A DNA stretch of 64,000 nucleotides, taken from Mucilaginibacter sp. OK268 (GTDB lineage: Bacteria; Bacteroidota; Bacteroidia; Sphingobacteriales; Sphingobacteriaceae). The notes beneath the pieces were generated by a model. The model worked only from the letters and a program-made list of their open reading frames with translations. It was not told the DNA's origin and did not search any database. Position numbers and translations under genes: made by a program. Shown here one piece after another: positions 33,382-42,426 of the stretch (the stretch's first letter is position 1; each line of letters starts with the position of its first letter). The stretch is taken from assembly GCF_900103125.1 (NCBI RefSeq), contig NZ_FNJV01000003.1, forward strand, positions 62,001-126,000. The letters are read 5' to 3'.

Positions 33382-34935
33382 CTATTTATCTGCTCCGTCT
33401 GCTTTTCCTCTCAATACTGCGTACTGGCCAATTTTGGCGCCGGTTTGCAAACCAACCTCGCAATCGCTACGATAATGTATGGCACCGTATAAACGCGACA
33501 TGGCAGCGTCATGCGCCAGATCGGTAAATTTGGTACCCCTATCAGGCAGTAAATAGGTTAATACGGCTGCTGCAGCGGCGCTAAAATTAGAGTGACCGGA
33601 AGTATATGCCGGGAAATTTGGCACGCCTGTCAACGTTTTAATATTAGGATTAGCCTGCGACGGGCGCTGGTTAAAATAAAAATATTTGGTATCCCAGCAC
33701 ACAATGGCGGCATCCATTTCGGCCATATTCAGCAAGGCAAAATTGCGTGCCCAGCGAATTTCACTGTATTTTTGCTTTACAAACTCATCGGCAGCAATAG
33801 CATTCCAGTGCCCCGTCGGGGTATACGTACCAACCCCATCGGCCCAAAAAGCTACCTGTTCTTCATGCGCACGTGAGTGATCATTACTAAAGGATAATAC
33901 CTCTTCCGTTTCCTTTTTAAATTCTGGTGAATTGGTTAAGTAAGGTGGCGCAGGTCTTAAAGCAACCACAGTGAGCGTATCAAACAAAAACGGCAATACC
34001 TTTGAAAATAAAGGCAGCATGGGCGGTCTTTTTGGTGTTTCCAGGCTCACCCAAAATTGTTCGCCTTTGGCCGTGGCAGCGGTTTCAAAACCTTTCCAGA
34101 TAGCTGGTGTACCGATAGCTTTACCGGCACGATCATTACGGGCGCGGTTAGCGAATATGGCAGCTACCTGTTTGCCTAACGCCTCACCAGCGTTAAGTTC
34201 ACCACGGGTGTTTGCACCGGCCATGATTCGGTACAGCTTTTCTTCGTCGGCCTTTTGCTGTATGTAGGCAATTTCGGTAGGGAATAACAATTTCATGATC
34301 TCAACCGTGGTGCCAGCCACAACAGCATCCTCGCTTGGGTACGATGGCAGATCGGAAGTTGGCACCAGTGGTGTAATCCCGGCATCATTTTTATATGGAG
34401 CAGTGCGCTTGTACAAATTTTTAAAATGCCAGGCCGCGATCAATGCATCATACTGGCTTGCGCTAACATAAGCATAAGCCCTTGCTGCATACGGCGGGTT
34501 TGAAAACGGAAACTCCGGGTAATTGAAAGGATTGGCTGAGTTTGGCGCGGGATACGTGCCATCAGGGTTTTGATAAGGCGGCACGTTGTGTTTGGCTACC
34601 AGGTCACGTAATATCTCGTTCCATCTCAAAACTGAGCCCGCGCTCCAGTATTTGATGCTCGCTTTCTGATCATCGGTCAGGCTGCGTTGAAGCGCTTTGA
34701 TCTCGTTGATATCAGCAACATAGGCAGGTGAAGTTACCGCGTCCGGAGCGGCTACACTCAGTACACTAAAATCAGTTACCAGTACCGGTTTCCAGGTATC
34801 TGCGTTCAGGTCGATATTGGCAGGGGCCAATGCGGGGTACAAGGAAGTACGATCAGTAATGTCCTTTTTACATGAGCTTAAAAAAGCTGTACCTAAAAAT
34901 AGGATTGGGACTATATAGCGTAATGTTTTTTTCAT
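33382..34935 (-). CDS. Vanadium-dependent haloperoxidase/PAP2 family lipoprotein, 517 aa
   Basis: A lipoprotein signal peptide ends at FLSSC (Cys at about residue 22 from the chosen start). The active site of the vanadium haloperoxidase/acid phosphatase superfamily is complete: K-x6-RP in KYFYFNQRP (about 415), SGH in AYTSGHSN (about 445) and SR-x5-H in SRLYGAIHYRSD (about 478). Such proteins either oxidise halides with bound vanadate or hydrolyse phosphate esters, and sequence alone does not decide. The second available ATG (MKKTLRY) is taken as start because the first adds only MIK. It lies 18 nt after an outer-membrane barrel gene. Confidence 0.9.
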   Translation of the reverse strand: MKKTLRYIVPILFLGTAFLSSCKKDITDRTSLYPALAPANIDLNADTWKPVLVTDFSVLSVAAPDAVTSPAYVADINEIKALQRSLTDDQKASIKYWSAGSVLRWNEILRDLVAKHNVPPYQNPDGTYPAPNSANPFNYPEFPFSNPPYAARAYAYVSASQYDALIAAWHFKNLYKRTAPYKNDAGITPLVPTSDLPSYPSEDAVVAGTTVEIMKLLFPTEIAYIQQKADEEKLYRIMAGANTRGELNAGEALGKQVAAIFANRARNDRAGKAIGTPAIWKGFETAATAKGEQFWVSLETPKRPPMLPLFSKVLPFLFDTLTVVALRPAPPYLTNSPEFKKETEEVLSFSNDHSRAHEEQVAFWADGVGTYTPTGHWNAIAADEFVKQKYSEIRWARNFALLNMAEMDAAIVCWDTKYFYFNQRPSQANPNIKTLTGVPNFPAYTSGHSNFSAAAAAVLTYLLPDRGTKFTDLAHDAAMSRLYGAIHYRSDCEVGLQTGAKIGQYAVLRGKADGADK

Positions 34936-34962
34936 CTTGATCATTATTAAGTATTAACCTGC

Positions 34963-35898
34963 TTATTTCTGTTTTTTAGTGCTAAAAACGTAATAAACAC
35001 CACCATAAAATGTCCGGGTTTGCCCCACATTACGGCCACTTAAAACATAGTTACCACCAGCGGTAAACTCCAGTCCGCTAATGGATTGAAGGCTATATTT
35101 CAATATTACCCCGGCCAGTGTCGAGTTCATTTTATTGCTGGGGAATGGCATATCGTTTTTACGAATGTCAAACCCGCCAATGGTAGTTACTTTGGTTAAT
35201 ACAGCTTCGGCATTAAACTTTAAGCTTCTGTAACCCGAACTCACCAAAAAGTTGGTCATATTGGGCATTTCCACTTCATTGGTATAATGCAGTTCCGTAG
35301 TATAATAAGAGTTTCTGTCGATAGTAATATTGCTCCGACGGATATACTGACCGGCTCCGGCTACAAAGAACCTGCCCGTCTGGTAGTTCAATAAAGCCCG
35401 TAAGGCTACATTTTTACTATGAAGCCCAATTGATAAGGGTAAATAATCCGCTTCGTAATTGCTTAGCGGTATCGATCCTGATAAAATGGCATGTAAGCTG
35501 AATAAACCCTTACCAATTTCTTCTTTTACAGCCATCCATTTGATAGATGCTGTCAGATCCTGAAAATTGTGCTCGCCCCTTAATGTACCTGCGGTAGCGT
35601 TGGTGGTTACATAGGGCACCATGAATAATATATTAATACGATTCGACAAACCATAGTTTCCGCCCAAGCTGTATACGCTGGAGCTTACTGTTCCCAGGTT
35701 AAGGTTGTCGCGTTTAAAGGTACCTTCCCAGTAATGATCCCAGCTGCTGTGAGTATACATACCGGCGGCGCAAAAATAGTTCTTGGGGATCATCAATGCG
35801 TCGGCATCTGTTTGCGCTCTGGCAAATGGCGATAAAATAAGGCAGAAGGCTATAACTAAAAAGCATCTGCAGAAAAGTTTTGATAAATTTTCTATCAT
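34963..35898 (-). CDS. Outer-membrane beta-barrel protein, 311 aa
   Basis: A signal peptide (about 1-28, ending ARAQ) is followed by a barrel with repeated amphipathic strands (for example SVYSLGGNYGLSNRINILFMVPYV and AGVILKYSLQSISGLEFTAGGNYVLSG) and a final strand TFYGGVYYVFSTK. The GLSNRINILFMVPYV segment is typical of the transporter-like barrel families often annotated as conserved hypothetical or phenol MetA-like in Bacteroidota. It is 18 nt upstream of the haloperoxidase lipoprotein gene and likely co-transcribed with it. No ligand can be proposed. Confidence 0.8.
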   Translation of the reverse strand: MIENLSKLFCRCFLVIAFCLILSPFARAQTDADALMIPKNYFCAAGMYTHSSWDHYWEGTFKRDNLNLGTVSSSVYSLGGNYGLSNRINILFMVPYVTTNATAGTLRGEHNFQDLTASIKWMAVKEEIGKGLFSLHAILSGSIPLSNYEADYLPLSIGLHSKNVALRALLNYQTGRFFVAGAGQYIRRSNITIDRNSYYTTELHYTNEVEMPNMTNFLVSSGYRSLKFNAEAVLTKVTTIGGFDIRKNDMPFPSNKMNSTLAGVILKYSLQSISGLEFTAGGNYVLSGRNVGQTRTFYGGVYYVFSTKKQK

Positions 35899-36146
35899 AT
35901 ATAATTTAATTAGGGTGAGGCTAATAAATCTGTAACCGGATTATAACCAAGTTAACAAATATTGATAACCGGTTTTTACAACCAATCAGCAATACCAAAG
36001 ACAATCAATCCATAAATTATGCTTACAAATAACTCATGTATATTCTAAATACTACCCAAACAGTTGTTTAGGCGATAAATCAAATACACTTGCAGCTTTA
36101 AATAAAGCGTGCAAAGTCATTCAACATCATCATTTAGGGTTTATGA

Positions 36147-36698
36147 TCAGCAAGTAAAGTTTGGGGGCTTGCCCGGAGATTCAATGAAGGGTGAACTCAA
36201 ATGGTATGATATAGGGTTCATTGCGGTTTTAAGCGTAGTTGAAAACGTTAAAAACCGGTAATGCATCATTTGGCAACTATATTCGTTACTAAAGTTTACT
36301 TTTTTAACGGGTGCTTCGTGCCCTTTTTTGCTCAGGGGTACATCGCAAAACTCTTTGGCGATAATTAAATTTGCGGAAACCAAACGGGTTTTTACACTAT
36401 TTGCGATGCAAATGAACGACATGGTGTCGCGGGTTACCTTGTATCTTAAATAATTATAGTAAACTCCTTTTAGTTGCAGCTGGCCATGGTCAACCACATA
36501 ATCATTCCAATCATGAATGCCTGGTAAATGAACAGGGAGCTTTATTTCGACAAGTTTGGTGGCATCTACCTTATTTTCGTAGATCTGTTTAACTATCTGA
36601 ACTTCCGAGCGATGAATTAAATATTTAAATACCAAATTATATCCGCCCAAATTGAACAGATGTACATTCAGCAAGAGTATGGCTATAAACCTTTTCAC
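36147..36698 (-). CDS. Secreted protein of unknown function, 183 aa
   Basis: The N-terminus MKRFIAILLLNVHLFNLGG looks like a signal peptide or anchor. The mature part begins with charged residues (HRSEVQIVKQIYENKVD), contains a proline-rich stretch IKLPVHLPGIHDWNDY (about 53-68), and ends ESPGKPPNFTC after a low-complexity tail. I do not assign it to a named family. Bacteroidota genomes often place small proteins of this type beside TonB-dependent receptors or transport genes. It heads the minus-strand run 31265-36698, though 248 nt separate it from the next gene, and it is divergent from the YeeE/YedE genes. Confidence 0.7.
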   Translation of the reverse strand: MKRFIAILLLNVHLFNLGGYNLVFKYLIHRSEVQIVKQIYENKVDATKLVEIKLPVHLPGIHDWNDYVVDHGQLQLKGVYYNYLRYKVTRDTMSFICIANSVKTRLVSANLIIAKEFCDVPLSKKGHEAPVKKVNFSNEYSCQMMHYRFLTFSTTLKTAMNPISYHLSSPFIESPGKPPNFTC

Positions 36699-36846
36699 CA
36701 GAAAGAGACAATTAATAGGGTATAATCTATTGTAAATATATTGATACGAATGATAAAAACAAATAAAAAATCAATAATTCATTAAGCAGTAGTGTATTGC
36801 TCACACAATAAATATCTTTACCTTAATATAGTTATCAGGTATCATT

Positions 36847-37407
36847 ATGGATATTTTAAAACAACCCTGGCCCTGGTATGTGGCCGGTCCTTTGATCGGG
36901 CTTGTGGTCCCGGCTCTTTTATTAGCAGGCAATAAAGCATTTGGTATATCATCATCGTTGAGGCATATCTGCGCGGCTTGTTTGCCGGCAAATATTTCTT
37001 TTTTTAAGTACGATTGGAAAAAGGAAAGCTGGAACCTGTTCTTTGTTGTTGGTATTGTACTGGGCGGTTTCATAGCCACACAATATTTATCGGGCAATCA
37101 CCCGGTTCAGATCAATCCACGCACCACTACCCTGCTCAAACAACAGGGTATTACTGATTTTAGCGGACTGCTGCCACGTGATGTATTCAGCTTTAGTCAG
37201 TTATTAACTTTAAGAGGATTCATTTTCATGGTTATCGGAGGTTTTATGGTGGGCTTTGGTACCCGGTACGCAGGCGGTTGTACATCAGGTCACGCTATCA
37301 TGGGCATATCAACTTTACAATGGCCGTCCGTAGTGGCCACTTGCTGCTTTATGGCGGGTGGTTTTGCTATGACCTGGTTTATTTTACCTTACCTTATCAG
37401 CTTGTAA
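36847..37407 (+). CDS. YeeE/YedE family sulfur transporter, first part, 186 aa
   Basis: Four to five membrane helices are visible. The helix-loop GFGTRYAGGCTSGHAIMGIS (about 139-158) contains the conserved GGC-x-SGH motif of YeeE/YedE proteins, in which cysteine carries thiosulfate or another sulfur compound through the membrane. The stop codon is immediately followed by the ATG of the second half. Two-gene YeeE/YedE systems are usual in Bacteroidota and Proteobacteria, so this is not a frameshift. The TATCTTTA box at 36813-36820 could be its promoter. Confidence 0.92.
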   Translation: MDILKQPWPWYVAGPLIGLVVPALLLAGNKAFGISSSLRHICAACLPANISFFKYDWKKESWNLFFVVGIVLGGFIATQYLSGNHPVQINPRTTTLLKQQGITDFSGLLPRDVFSFSQLLTLRGFIFMVIGGFMVGFGTRYAGGCTSGHAIMGISTLQWPSVVATCCFMAGGFAMTWFILPYLISL

Positions 37408-37821
37408 ATGACGCGTAACATTAAATATCTCATCATCGGAATGCTTTTTGGCCTTGTACTGGTTAAATCAGAAGTGGTGTCCTGGTTCAGGATACAGGAA
37501 ATGTTCCGGTTGCAATCATTCCATATGTATGGCATCATCGGCAGCGCTATTGTAGTAGGGCTTATCTCTGTTTTACTCATCAGGCGTTTCCGGGCAAAAA
37601 CCATATCCGGAGAAGTGATTGTTATTCCGGTTAAAAAATTTCATTGGGGTAATGTATATGGCGGGTTGATATTTGGCTTAGGCTGGGCTATAACAGGTGC
37701 CTGTCCGGGTCCATTATTTGCCCAGATCGGCAGTGGTTTTGCGGTAATTATAGTTACCTTACTCAGCGCTATAGCAGGTACCTGGGTTTACGGATTGCTT
37801 CGGGACAAACTTCCGCATTGA
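37408..37821 (+). CDS. YeeE/YedE family (DUF6691) sulfur transporter, second part, 137 aa
   Basis: Four membrane helices are visible, with the signature FGLGWAITGACPGPLFAQIG (about 88-107), in which GACPGP supplies the second conserved cysteine of the pair. Start and stop abut the upstream gene with no spacer, so the two subunits are translationally coupled. The following TlpA-like thioredoxin, 17 nt downstream, would be able to reduce or receive the transported sulfur species. The exact substrate (thiosulfate, sulfide or persulfide) is not shown by the sequence. Confidence 0.92.
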   Translation: MTRNIKYLIIGMLFGLVLVKSEVVSWFRIQEMFRLQSFHMYGIIGSAIVVGLISVLLIRRFRAKTISGEVIVIPVKKFHWGNVYGGLIFGLGWAITGACPGPLFAQIGSGFAVIIVTLLSAIAGTWVYGLLRDKLPH

Positions 37822-37838
37822 TTTACTGTTGATCAGGT

Positions 37839-38426
37839 ATGGTAGAGAAGAGAAAAATAACCATTGGTAATATCATCTATCTGTTATCGGCGGCTATTAT
37901 TGTTATTATGCTGGTTAACCCGACAGCCAAAAGTCTATTAATAAGAGGTTTGATAGGTATTGGCTTTTTTAAACCCGAGATCCCTGTTCAGGTATCCAAA
38001 AAAGCTTTGGCCGATCCGTTTAACATCGCTTTCAGAGATAGCAGTGGAAGAATTTTAAATACCAGTGATTTAAGGGGTAAAGTAATTTTTGTAAACTTTT
38101 GGGCCACCTGGTGCCCACCCTGTATCGCGGAAATGCCTAACCTTAACGATTTTTATAAGCAGTATAAAAATTACCCCAATGCGGTTTTCATACTGGCAGA
38201 TGTAGACAACAATTATACAAAAGCCAATGCGTTTATGAAAAAGCACCAGTATGTTTTACCTGTTTATACATTAGCCAGCAACGTACCGGAAAATATTATG
38301 GACGGAACCATCCCCACTACACTGGTATTTGACAAAAAAGGCGAACTGGTATTTAAACACACTAATGCCGCTAATTACAACAGCACCAGATTTACTGATT
38401 ACTTCACCACGCTGCTTAAACAATAA
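37839..38426 (+). CDS. TlpA-like thioredoxin-fold membrane-anchored protein, 195 aa
   Basis: An N-terminal anchor (about 11-27) places the thioredoxin domain in the periplasm. The active site is WATWCPPCIAEM with C92 and C95, the TlpA/ResA-type CPPC. The later TIPTTLVFD supplies the cis-proline. Members reduce disulfides or accept electrons at the outer face of the inner membrane. It follows the two YeeE/YedE genes at 17 nt and probably belongs to the same operon. That pairing suggests handling of imported or exported sulfur compounds. Confidence 0.93.
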   Translation: MVEKRKITIGNIIYLLSAAIIVIMLVNPTAKSLLIRGLIGIGFFKPEIPVQVSKKALADPFNIAFRDSSGRILNTSDLRGKVIFVNFWATWCPPCIAEMPNLNDFYKQYKNYPNAVFILADVDNNYTKANAFMKKHQYVLPVYTLASNVPENIMDGTIPTTLVFDKKGELVFKHTNAANYNSTRFTDYFTTLLKQ

Positions 38427-38443
38427 TTAATCCTGCCTATTAA

Positions 38444-38465
38444 TTGTTTTGTATACACAAAACAA
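38444..38465 (+). promoter_or_regulatory. Near-perfect 22-bp palindrome upstream of the GH51 gene
   Basis: Arms TTGTTTTGT (38444-38452) and ACAAAACAA (38457-38465) are exact reverse complements around a 4-nt centre. It lies 105 nt before the arabinofuranosidase start and 18 nt after the TlpA stop. The geometry suits a dimeric repressor operator better than a terminator, because the stem is AT-rich and lacks a proper loop. Confidence 0.45.
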
Positions 38466-38569
38466 AACTAATTACATCAACAGTATTTTTATTAAATTAA
38501 TTGTTGTTATTTTAACACTTATTATTTTTTTTTCTTTTCTTTACAATTCCAATATCAAAACCTCATTCA

Positions 38570-40120
38570 ATGAAAAAGAAAACACTTACCCATTTGTTTA
38601 CCTGGTTACTGTGTCTCGGTTCAGCTACGGCATTTAGTCAAACCGGAACTATTACAATTAGCGATAATTCAAAAACCACCATTGACAAAAATATCTACGG
38701 ACAATTTGCCGAGCATCTTGGTCACGGGATATATGGCGGTTTTTGGGTAGATAAGAGTCTCCCGGTAAAAAAGCAAAATCGTATCAGATTGGATGTGGTT
38801 GAAGCTTTGAAAAAAATAAAGATCCCTAACCTACGCTGGCCGGGCGGTTGCTTTGCAGATGAATATCACTGGCGCGACGGTATAGGGCCAACAGCACAAC
38901 GCCCGCGCATGGTGAACACCAACTGGGGGGGCACAACCGAGGATAACAGCTTCGGCACGCATGAATTTCTGGAGCTTTGCAGTTTATTGAAATGCGAACC
39001 CTATGTAGCTGGTAATGTGGGCAGCGGCACGGTTGAAGAAATGTCGAAATGGGTTGAATACCTGAACTCCAACAGTACCAGTACCGTGGTACAGGAAAGG
39101 GCTAAAAATGGTCATCCAGAACCATATAAAGTTACTTTTTGGGGCGTTGGTAACGAGAGCTGGGGCTGCGGCGGCAATATGACCCCAGAGTTTTATGTTG
39201 ATCAGTTTAAGCGTTATGCTTCTTTTGCCAAAGATTACCCAGGCGCCAGACTTAAAAAAATTGCCAGCGGTCCTAACTCCGATGACTACAACTGGACTGA
39301 GGTATGCATGAAAAATATACCGCAGTACATGATGTACGGCTTATCGCTCCATTATTATACCATACCAACGGGCCAGTGGGGTAAAAAAGGCTCTGCAACT
39401 TCATTTAGCGAAAGCGAGTATTTCAACACAATGGTAAACTGTCTTAAAATGGAAGAGCTGGTAACCAAACATTCGGCCATTATGGATAAATACGATCCTG
39501 AGAAAAAAGTGGCTTTAATAGTTGACGAATGGGGTGTTTGGACTGATCCTGAACCCGGCACTAATCCAGGTTTTTTATATCAGCAGAACAGTTTACGCGA
39601 CGCGCTGATAGCTGGTACTACACTAAACATTTTTAACAACCACAGCGACCGTGTTAAAATGGCAGCATTAGCACAAACTATCAACGTTTTACAATCGCTC
39701 ATTTTAACTGATAAAGAAAAAATAGTGCTTACCCCTACTTATCATGTATTTGATATGTACAAAGTTCACCAGGATGCTAAATACCTGCCTATAAAATTAG
39801 ATGTACCGGATTACGAGGTTGACGGCAAAAAGATAGCGGCTGTAAATGCATCAGCATCACAGGATGCTACGGGTAAGGTGCATATTTCCTTAGTTAACCT
39901 GGATATTCATCATCCTATAACCATTACAACCGGCTTGCAGGATATCAAATGGTCGGCAGTAAGTGGTCAGGTACTCACTTCGGCCAATGTAACCAATATC
40001 AACACCTTTGCTGATCCTAATAAAATACACCTGAGCAATTTTACAGGTGCCAAAAAAGATGGTGATAAACTGGTGGTAACATTACCTGCCAAATCAATAG
40101 TGACTTTGGAGTTGAATTAA
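38570..40120 (+). CDS. Alpha-L-arabinofuranosidase, GH51, 516 aa
   Basis: A signal peptide (about 1-24, ending AFSQ) precedes a (beta/alpha)8 barrel and a C-terminal beta-sandwich (about 390-516). [13 protein letters not shown] (Glu at about 198) is the acid/base segment and IVDEWGVW (Glu at about 319) carries the nucleophile of GH51. Other family segments are [13 protein letters not shown] (about 46-58) and [18 protein letters not shown] (about 93-110). It removes terminal alpha-L-arabinofuranosyl groups from arabinan or arabinoxylan, here outside the cytoplasm. No SusCD pair accompanies it, and a palindrome upstream may bind a sugar-responsive regulator. Confidence 0.96.
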   Translation: MKKKTLTHLFTWLLCLGSATAFSQTGTITISDNSKTTIDKNIYGQFAEHLGHGIYGGFWVDKSLPVKKQNRIRLDVVEALKKIKIPNLRWPGGCFADEYHWRDGIGPTAQRPRMVNTNWGGTTEDNSFGTHEFLELCSLLKCEPYVAGNVGSGTVEEMSKWVEYLNSNSTSTVVQERAKNGHPEPYKVTFWGVGNESWGCGGNMTPEFYVDQFKRYASFAKDYPGARLKKIASGPNSDDYNWTEVCMKNIPQYMMYGLSLHYYTIPTGQWGKKGSATSFSESEYFNTMVNCLKMEELVTKHSAIMDKYDPEKKVALIVDEWGVWTDPEPGTNPGFLYQQNSLRDALIAGTTLNIFNNHSDRVKMAALAQTINVLQSLILTDKEKIVLTPTYHVFDMYKVHQDAKYLPIKLDVPDYEVDGKKIAAVNASASQDATGKVHISLVNLDIHHPITITTGLQDIKWSAVSGQVLTSANVTNINTFADPNKIHLSNFTGAKKDGDKLVVTLPAKSIVTLELN

Positions 40121-40134
40121 TAATAATTTTCCCA

Positions 40135-40227
40135 CGCGTCATTGCGAGGTACGAAGCAATCTCTACACAGGCAGGTCAACTTTGCTCTGTAAAATTTAGA
40201 GATTGCTTCGTACCTCGCAATGACGCG
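40135..40227. repeat. Dispersed inverted repeat, CATTGCGAG family, copy 2
   Basis: The arms 40135-40164 and 40198-40227 are perfect 30-nt reverse complements, with a 33-nt loop. It lies between the convergent GH51 and FAD oxidoreductase genes and could stop transcription from both sides. The inner arm sequence differs from copies 1 and 3. Confidence 0.85.
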
Positions 40228-40246
40228 TTTAGGGCTTAGGGAACTT

Positions 40247-41695
40247 CTAAAATACCTTCACCTTAATCCCCCAAATATCACCCAACGCTTTTTTAGCGGC
40301 ATGATACCCACACATACCATGAACTCCGCCTCCTGGAGGTGTAGAGGACGAACAAATGTAAAGCCCCTTAGCCGATGTTTTATAAGGTGACCAGCGTAAC
40401 GCCGGTCGTGTAAACAGCTGTCCGATATCAATAACTCCTCCGTTAATATCTCCACCTATATAATTAGGGTTATACTGTTCCATTTGGGCGGTATTGAAAG
40501 TATGTTTGGCCAGGATAGTGTCCCTAAAACCCGGGGCAAAACGCTCCACTTGCTGTTCAATAATGGTGGTCATGTCTTTTTCCGAGCCGTTAGGCACATG
40601 ACAATAAGCCCAGGCCGTGTGCTTGCCTTCCGGCGCACGTGATCTGTCAAACTGGCTTTGCTGCGCCAGCAATACAAACGGTTTTTCGGGATGCTCACCT
40701 TTCCATATCCGTTGCTCCCCAATAGCTATTTCTTCAAATGTATTACCTATGTGCACTGTACCTGCCTGTTTAACCTGTTCTGCTTTAAAGGGGATCGGCG
40801 CATCCAGGGCCCAGTCTATTTTAAATACGCCCATCCCGTAGCGATAACGCTCCAATTGCCATTTATACAGGGATGAAAATCGGTGCCCAGCTATCTTTAA
40901 AAGCTGTTTAGGCGTAATGTCAAACAGCAAAGCATGGGCAGATGGAAGTTGATCTAACGATTCAATATAACGGTCGGTTTCTATTGTCCCCCCTATCGAA
41001 ATAAAATAGGAGGCTAGAGCCGAGGCTATCTGTTTTGATCCCCCTTTAGGTACAGGCCAGCCTTTTAAGTGTCCTTGCGCCATCAGCACCAGTCCGATAG
41101 CGGAAGTAGCTAAATTACTTAAAGGTTGTATAGAGTGCGCAGCCATGCCGGCAAATAAGCCCTTTGCGGCCTGTGTTTTAAAACGTTTCTCTAAAAAGGT
41201 TGCAGCTGTTAAACCATCAAAGCCAAACTGGGCCATGGCTAAAGGATGTTTGGGAAAATGCAGCGGACCTAAAGCATCGGGCGCGATGAGTGGCCAGTTT
41301 TTCACTACAGGTTTGATGAGTTTGAGATAAGCCTGCTCATCGTCGCCTAATAAGCTTGCGGTTTGTTCAATTGATTTGGTCAATATAGCGGCCGTGCCAT
41401 CATCAAATGGATGCGCGGCCGCTATCTCGGGATAAATATATTCCAATCCGTGCTGTTCCAGCGGCAATGTTTCAAAAAATGGTGAAGCTGCTGCCATCGG
41501 ATGGATAGCCGAACAGATATCATGAAGGTAACCGGGCAAAGTGAGTTCCGCGGAACGAAGCCCTCCTCCTATCTCCTTTTTGCCTTCGAGCAATAATACC
41601 GACAAGCCGTTTTGTTGTAATAATATAGCAGCTGCCAAACCATTGGGCCCTGAGCCAACAATTACGGCGTCATAGTCACGTTTTTCAAGCTTCAT
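40247..41695 (-). CDS. CrtI/phytoene-desaturase-like FAD-dependent oxidoreductase, 482 aa
   Basis: The Rossmann motif VIVGSGPNGLAAAILLQQNGLSVLLLE (about 11-37, GxGxxG with acidic end) is followed by the GGGLRSAEL substrate-entry segment (about 43-51). The C-terminal GLYICSSSTPPGGGVHGMCG (about 446-465) is the FAD-closing motif of the carotenoid desaturase / amine oxidase superfamily. It is closest in pattern to the NAD(P)/FAD-dependent oxidoreductases annotated as PYROXD2-like. No carotenoid synthesis genes are nearby, so a carotenoid substrate is not supported. It follows the carbonic anhydrase gene on the same strand by 90 nt. Confidence 0.88.
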   Translation of the reverse strand: MKLEKRDYDAVIVGSGPNGLAAAILLQQNGLSVLLLEGKKEIGGGLRSAELTLPGYLHDICSAIHPMAAASPFFETLPLEQHGLEYIYPEIAAAHPFDDGTAAILTKSIEQTASLLGDDEQAYLKLIKPVVKNWPLIAPDALGPLHFPKHPLAMAQFGFDGLTAATFLEKRFKTQAAKGLFAGMAAHSIQPLSNLATSAIGLVLMAQGHLKGWPVPKGGSKQIASALASYFISIGGTIETDRYIESLDQLPSAHALLFDITPKQLLKIAGHRFSSLYKWQLERYRYGMGVFKIDWALDAPIPFKAEQVKQAGTVHIGNTFEEIAIGEQRIWKGEHPEKPFVLLAQQSQFDRSRAPEGKHTAWAYCHVPNGSEKDMTTIIEQQVERFAPGFRDTILAKHTFNTAQMEQYNPNYIGGDINGGVIDIGQLFTRPALRWSPYKTSAKGLYICSSSTPPGGGVHGMCGYHAAKKALGDIWGIKVKVF

Positions 41696-41785
41696 GTATA
41701 CGGTAGATGTTTAAAAACATACTAAGGTATTTAAATAAACAGTTTGATACCCTAATGAATTTAAAAACCCGGTCGTATTTGGTGA

Positions 41786-42403
41786 TCAATTTAAAACCTC
41801 GCCGGCATGGGTAGCTTCCGGTACCTCGATCAGTTTGCCGGAACGTACATCATAAATGTAGCCATATATGGGTATGTTCCCTGCCACTAATGGGTGCTGC
41901 CTGATGCGTTGAACATCTTCGATAACACTCGCTTCCAGGTTTTTAAAGGTCAGAAAAGCGATATGCCGCGCTTCGGTTGATCCGCCACTTTCTTCGGTAT
42001 TACGCCAACCACGTTCATCAACGGTTGCGGTTTTCAGACTTTTGGCCAGCAGATCGCGGATAATATCGTCGGTGAACAAAGCCATTCCGCAATCGGTATG
42101 ATGAATTACGAACCATTCTTTAGTACCCAACAATTTGTGCGATATCACTAACGATCGGATAGCATCGTCGCTGGCACGGCCACCAGCGTTACGGATCACA
42201 TGCGCGTCGCCTTCGGCCAAACCTGCATACTGGGCCGGATCAAGCCGGGCATCCATACAGGTTAAAATGGCAAACTGACGGGCCGGTGGTATGGTTAACT
42301 CACCCTTGTTGCCAAAATGCTTTACATATTCCTGATTGGCCGAAAGCACCTGTTGGTGGACTTTCGACCTGATTTTTTGCAATGGATCAATTACGTTTGA
42401 CAT
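41786..42403 (-). CDS. Beta-carbonic anhydrase, 205 aa
   Basis: This cytosolic zinc enzyme interconverts CO2 and bicarbonate. Zinc ligands are C49 in [11 protein letters not shown]102 and C105 in HHTDCGM. D51 and R53 form the catalytic dyad typical of beta-class enzymes. [14 protein letters not shown] (about 72-85) is the conserved substrate-pocket segment. Length and spacing fit the short beta-CA subgroup in Bacteroidota and Actinobacteria. It lies 23 nt after the cysteine-free redoxin gene and is very probably in the same operon. Confidence 0.95.
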   Translation of the reverse strand: MSNVIDPLQKIRSKVHQQVLSANQEYVKHFGNKGELTIPPARQFAILTCMDARLDPAQYAGLAEGDAHVIRNAGGRASDDAIRSLVISHKLLGTKEWFVIHHTDCGMALFTDDIIRDLLAKSLKTATVDERGWRNTEESGGSTEARHIAFLTFKNLEASVIEDVQRIRQHPLVAGNIPIYGYIYDVRSGKLIEVPEATHAGEVLN

Positions 42404-42426
42404 GGTATCTTTTTTTAAGATGATGA

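Noticed and set aside
36847-37821. Frameshift or premature stop splitting a YeeE/YedE gene
   Set aside because: Both halves have complete family signatures and proper start and stop codons. Two-gene versions of this transporter are common, so no lesion is needed.
38449-38637. A 62-codon plus-strand frame overlapping the start of the arabinofuranosidase gene
   Set aside because: It is very AT-rich, runs through the presumed regulatory palindrome and overlaps a clear signal peptide in another frame.
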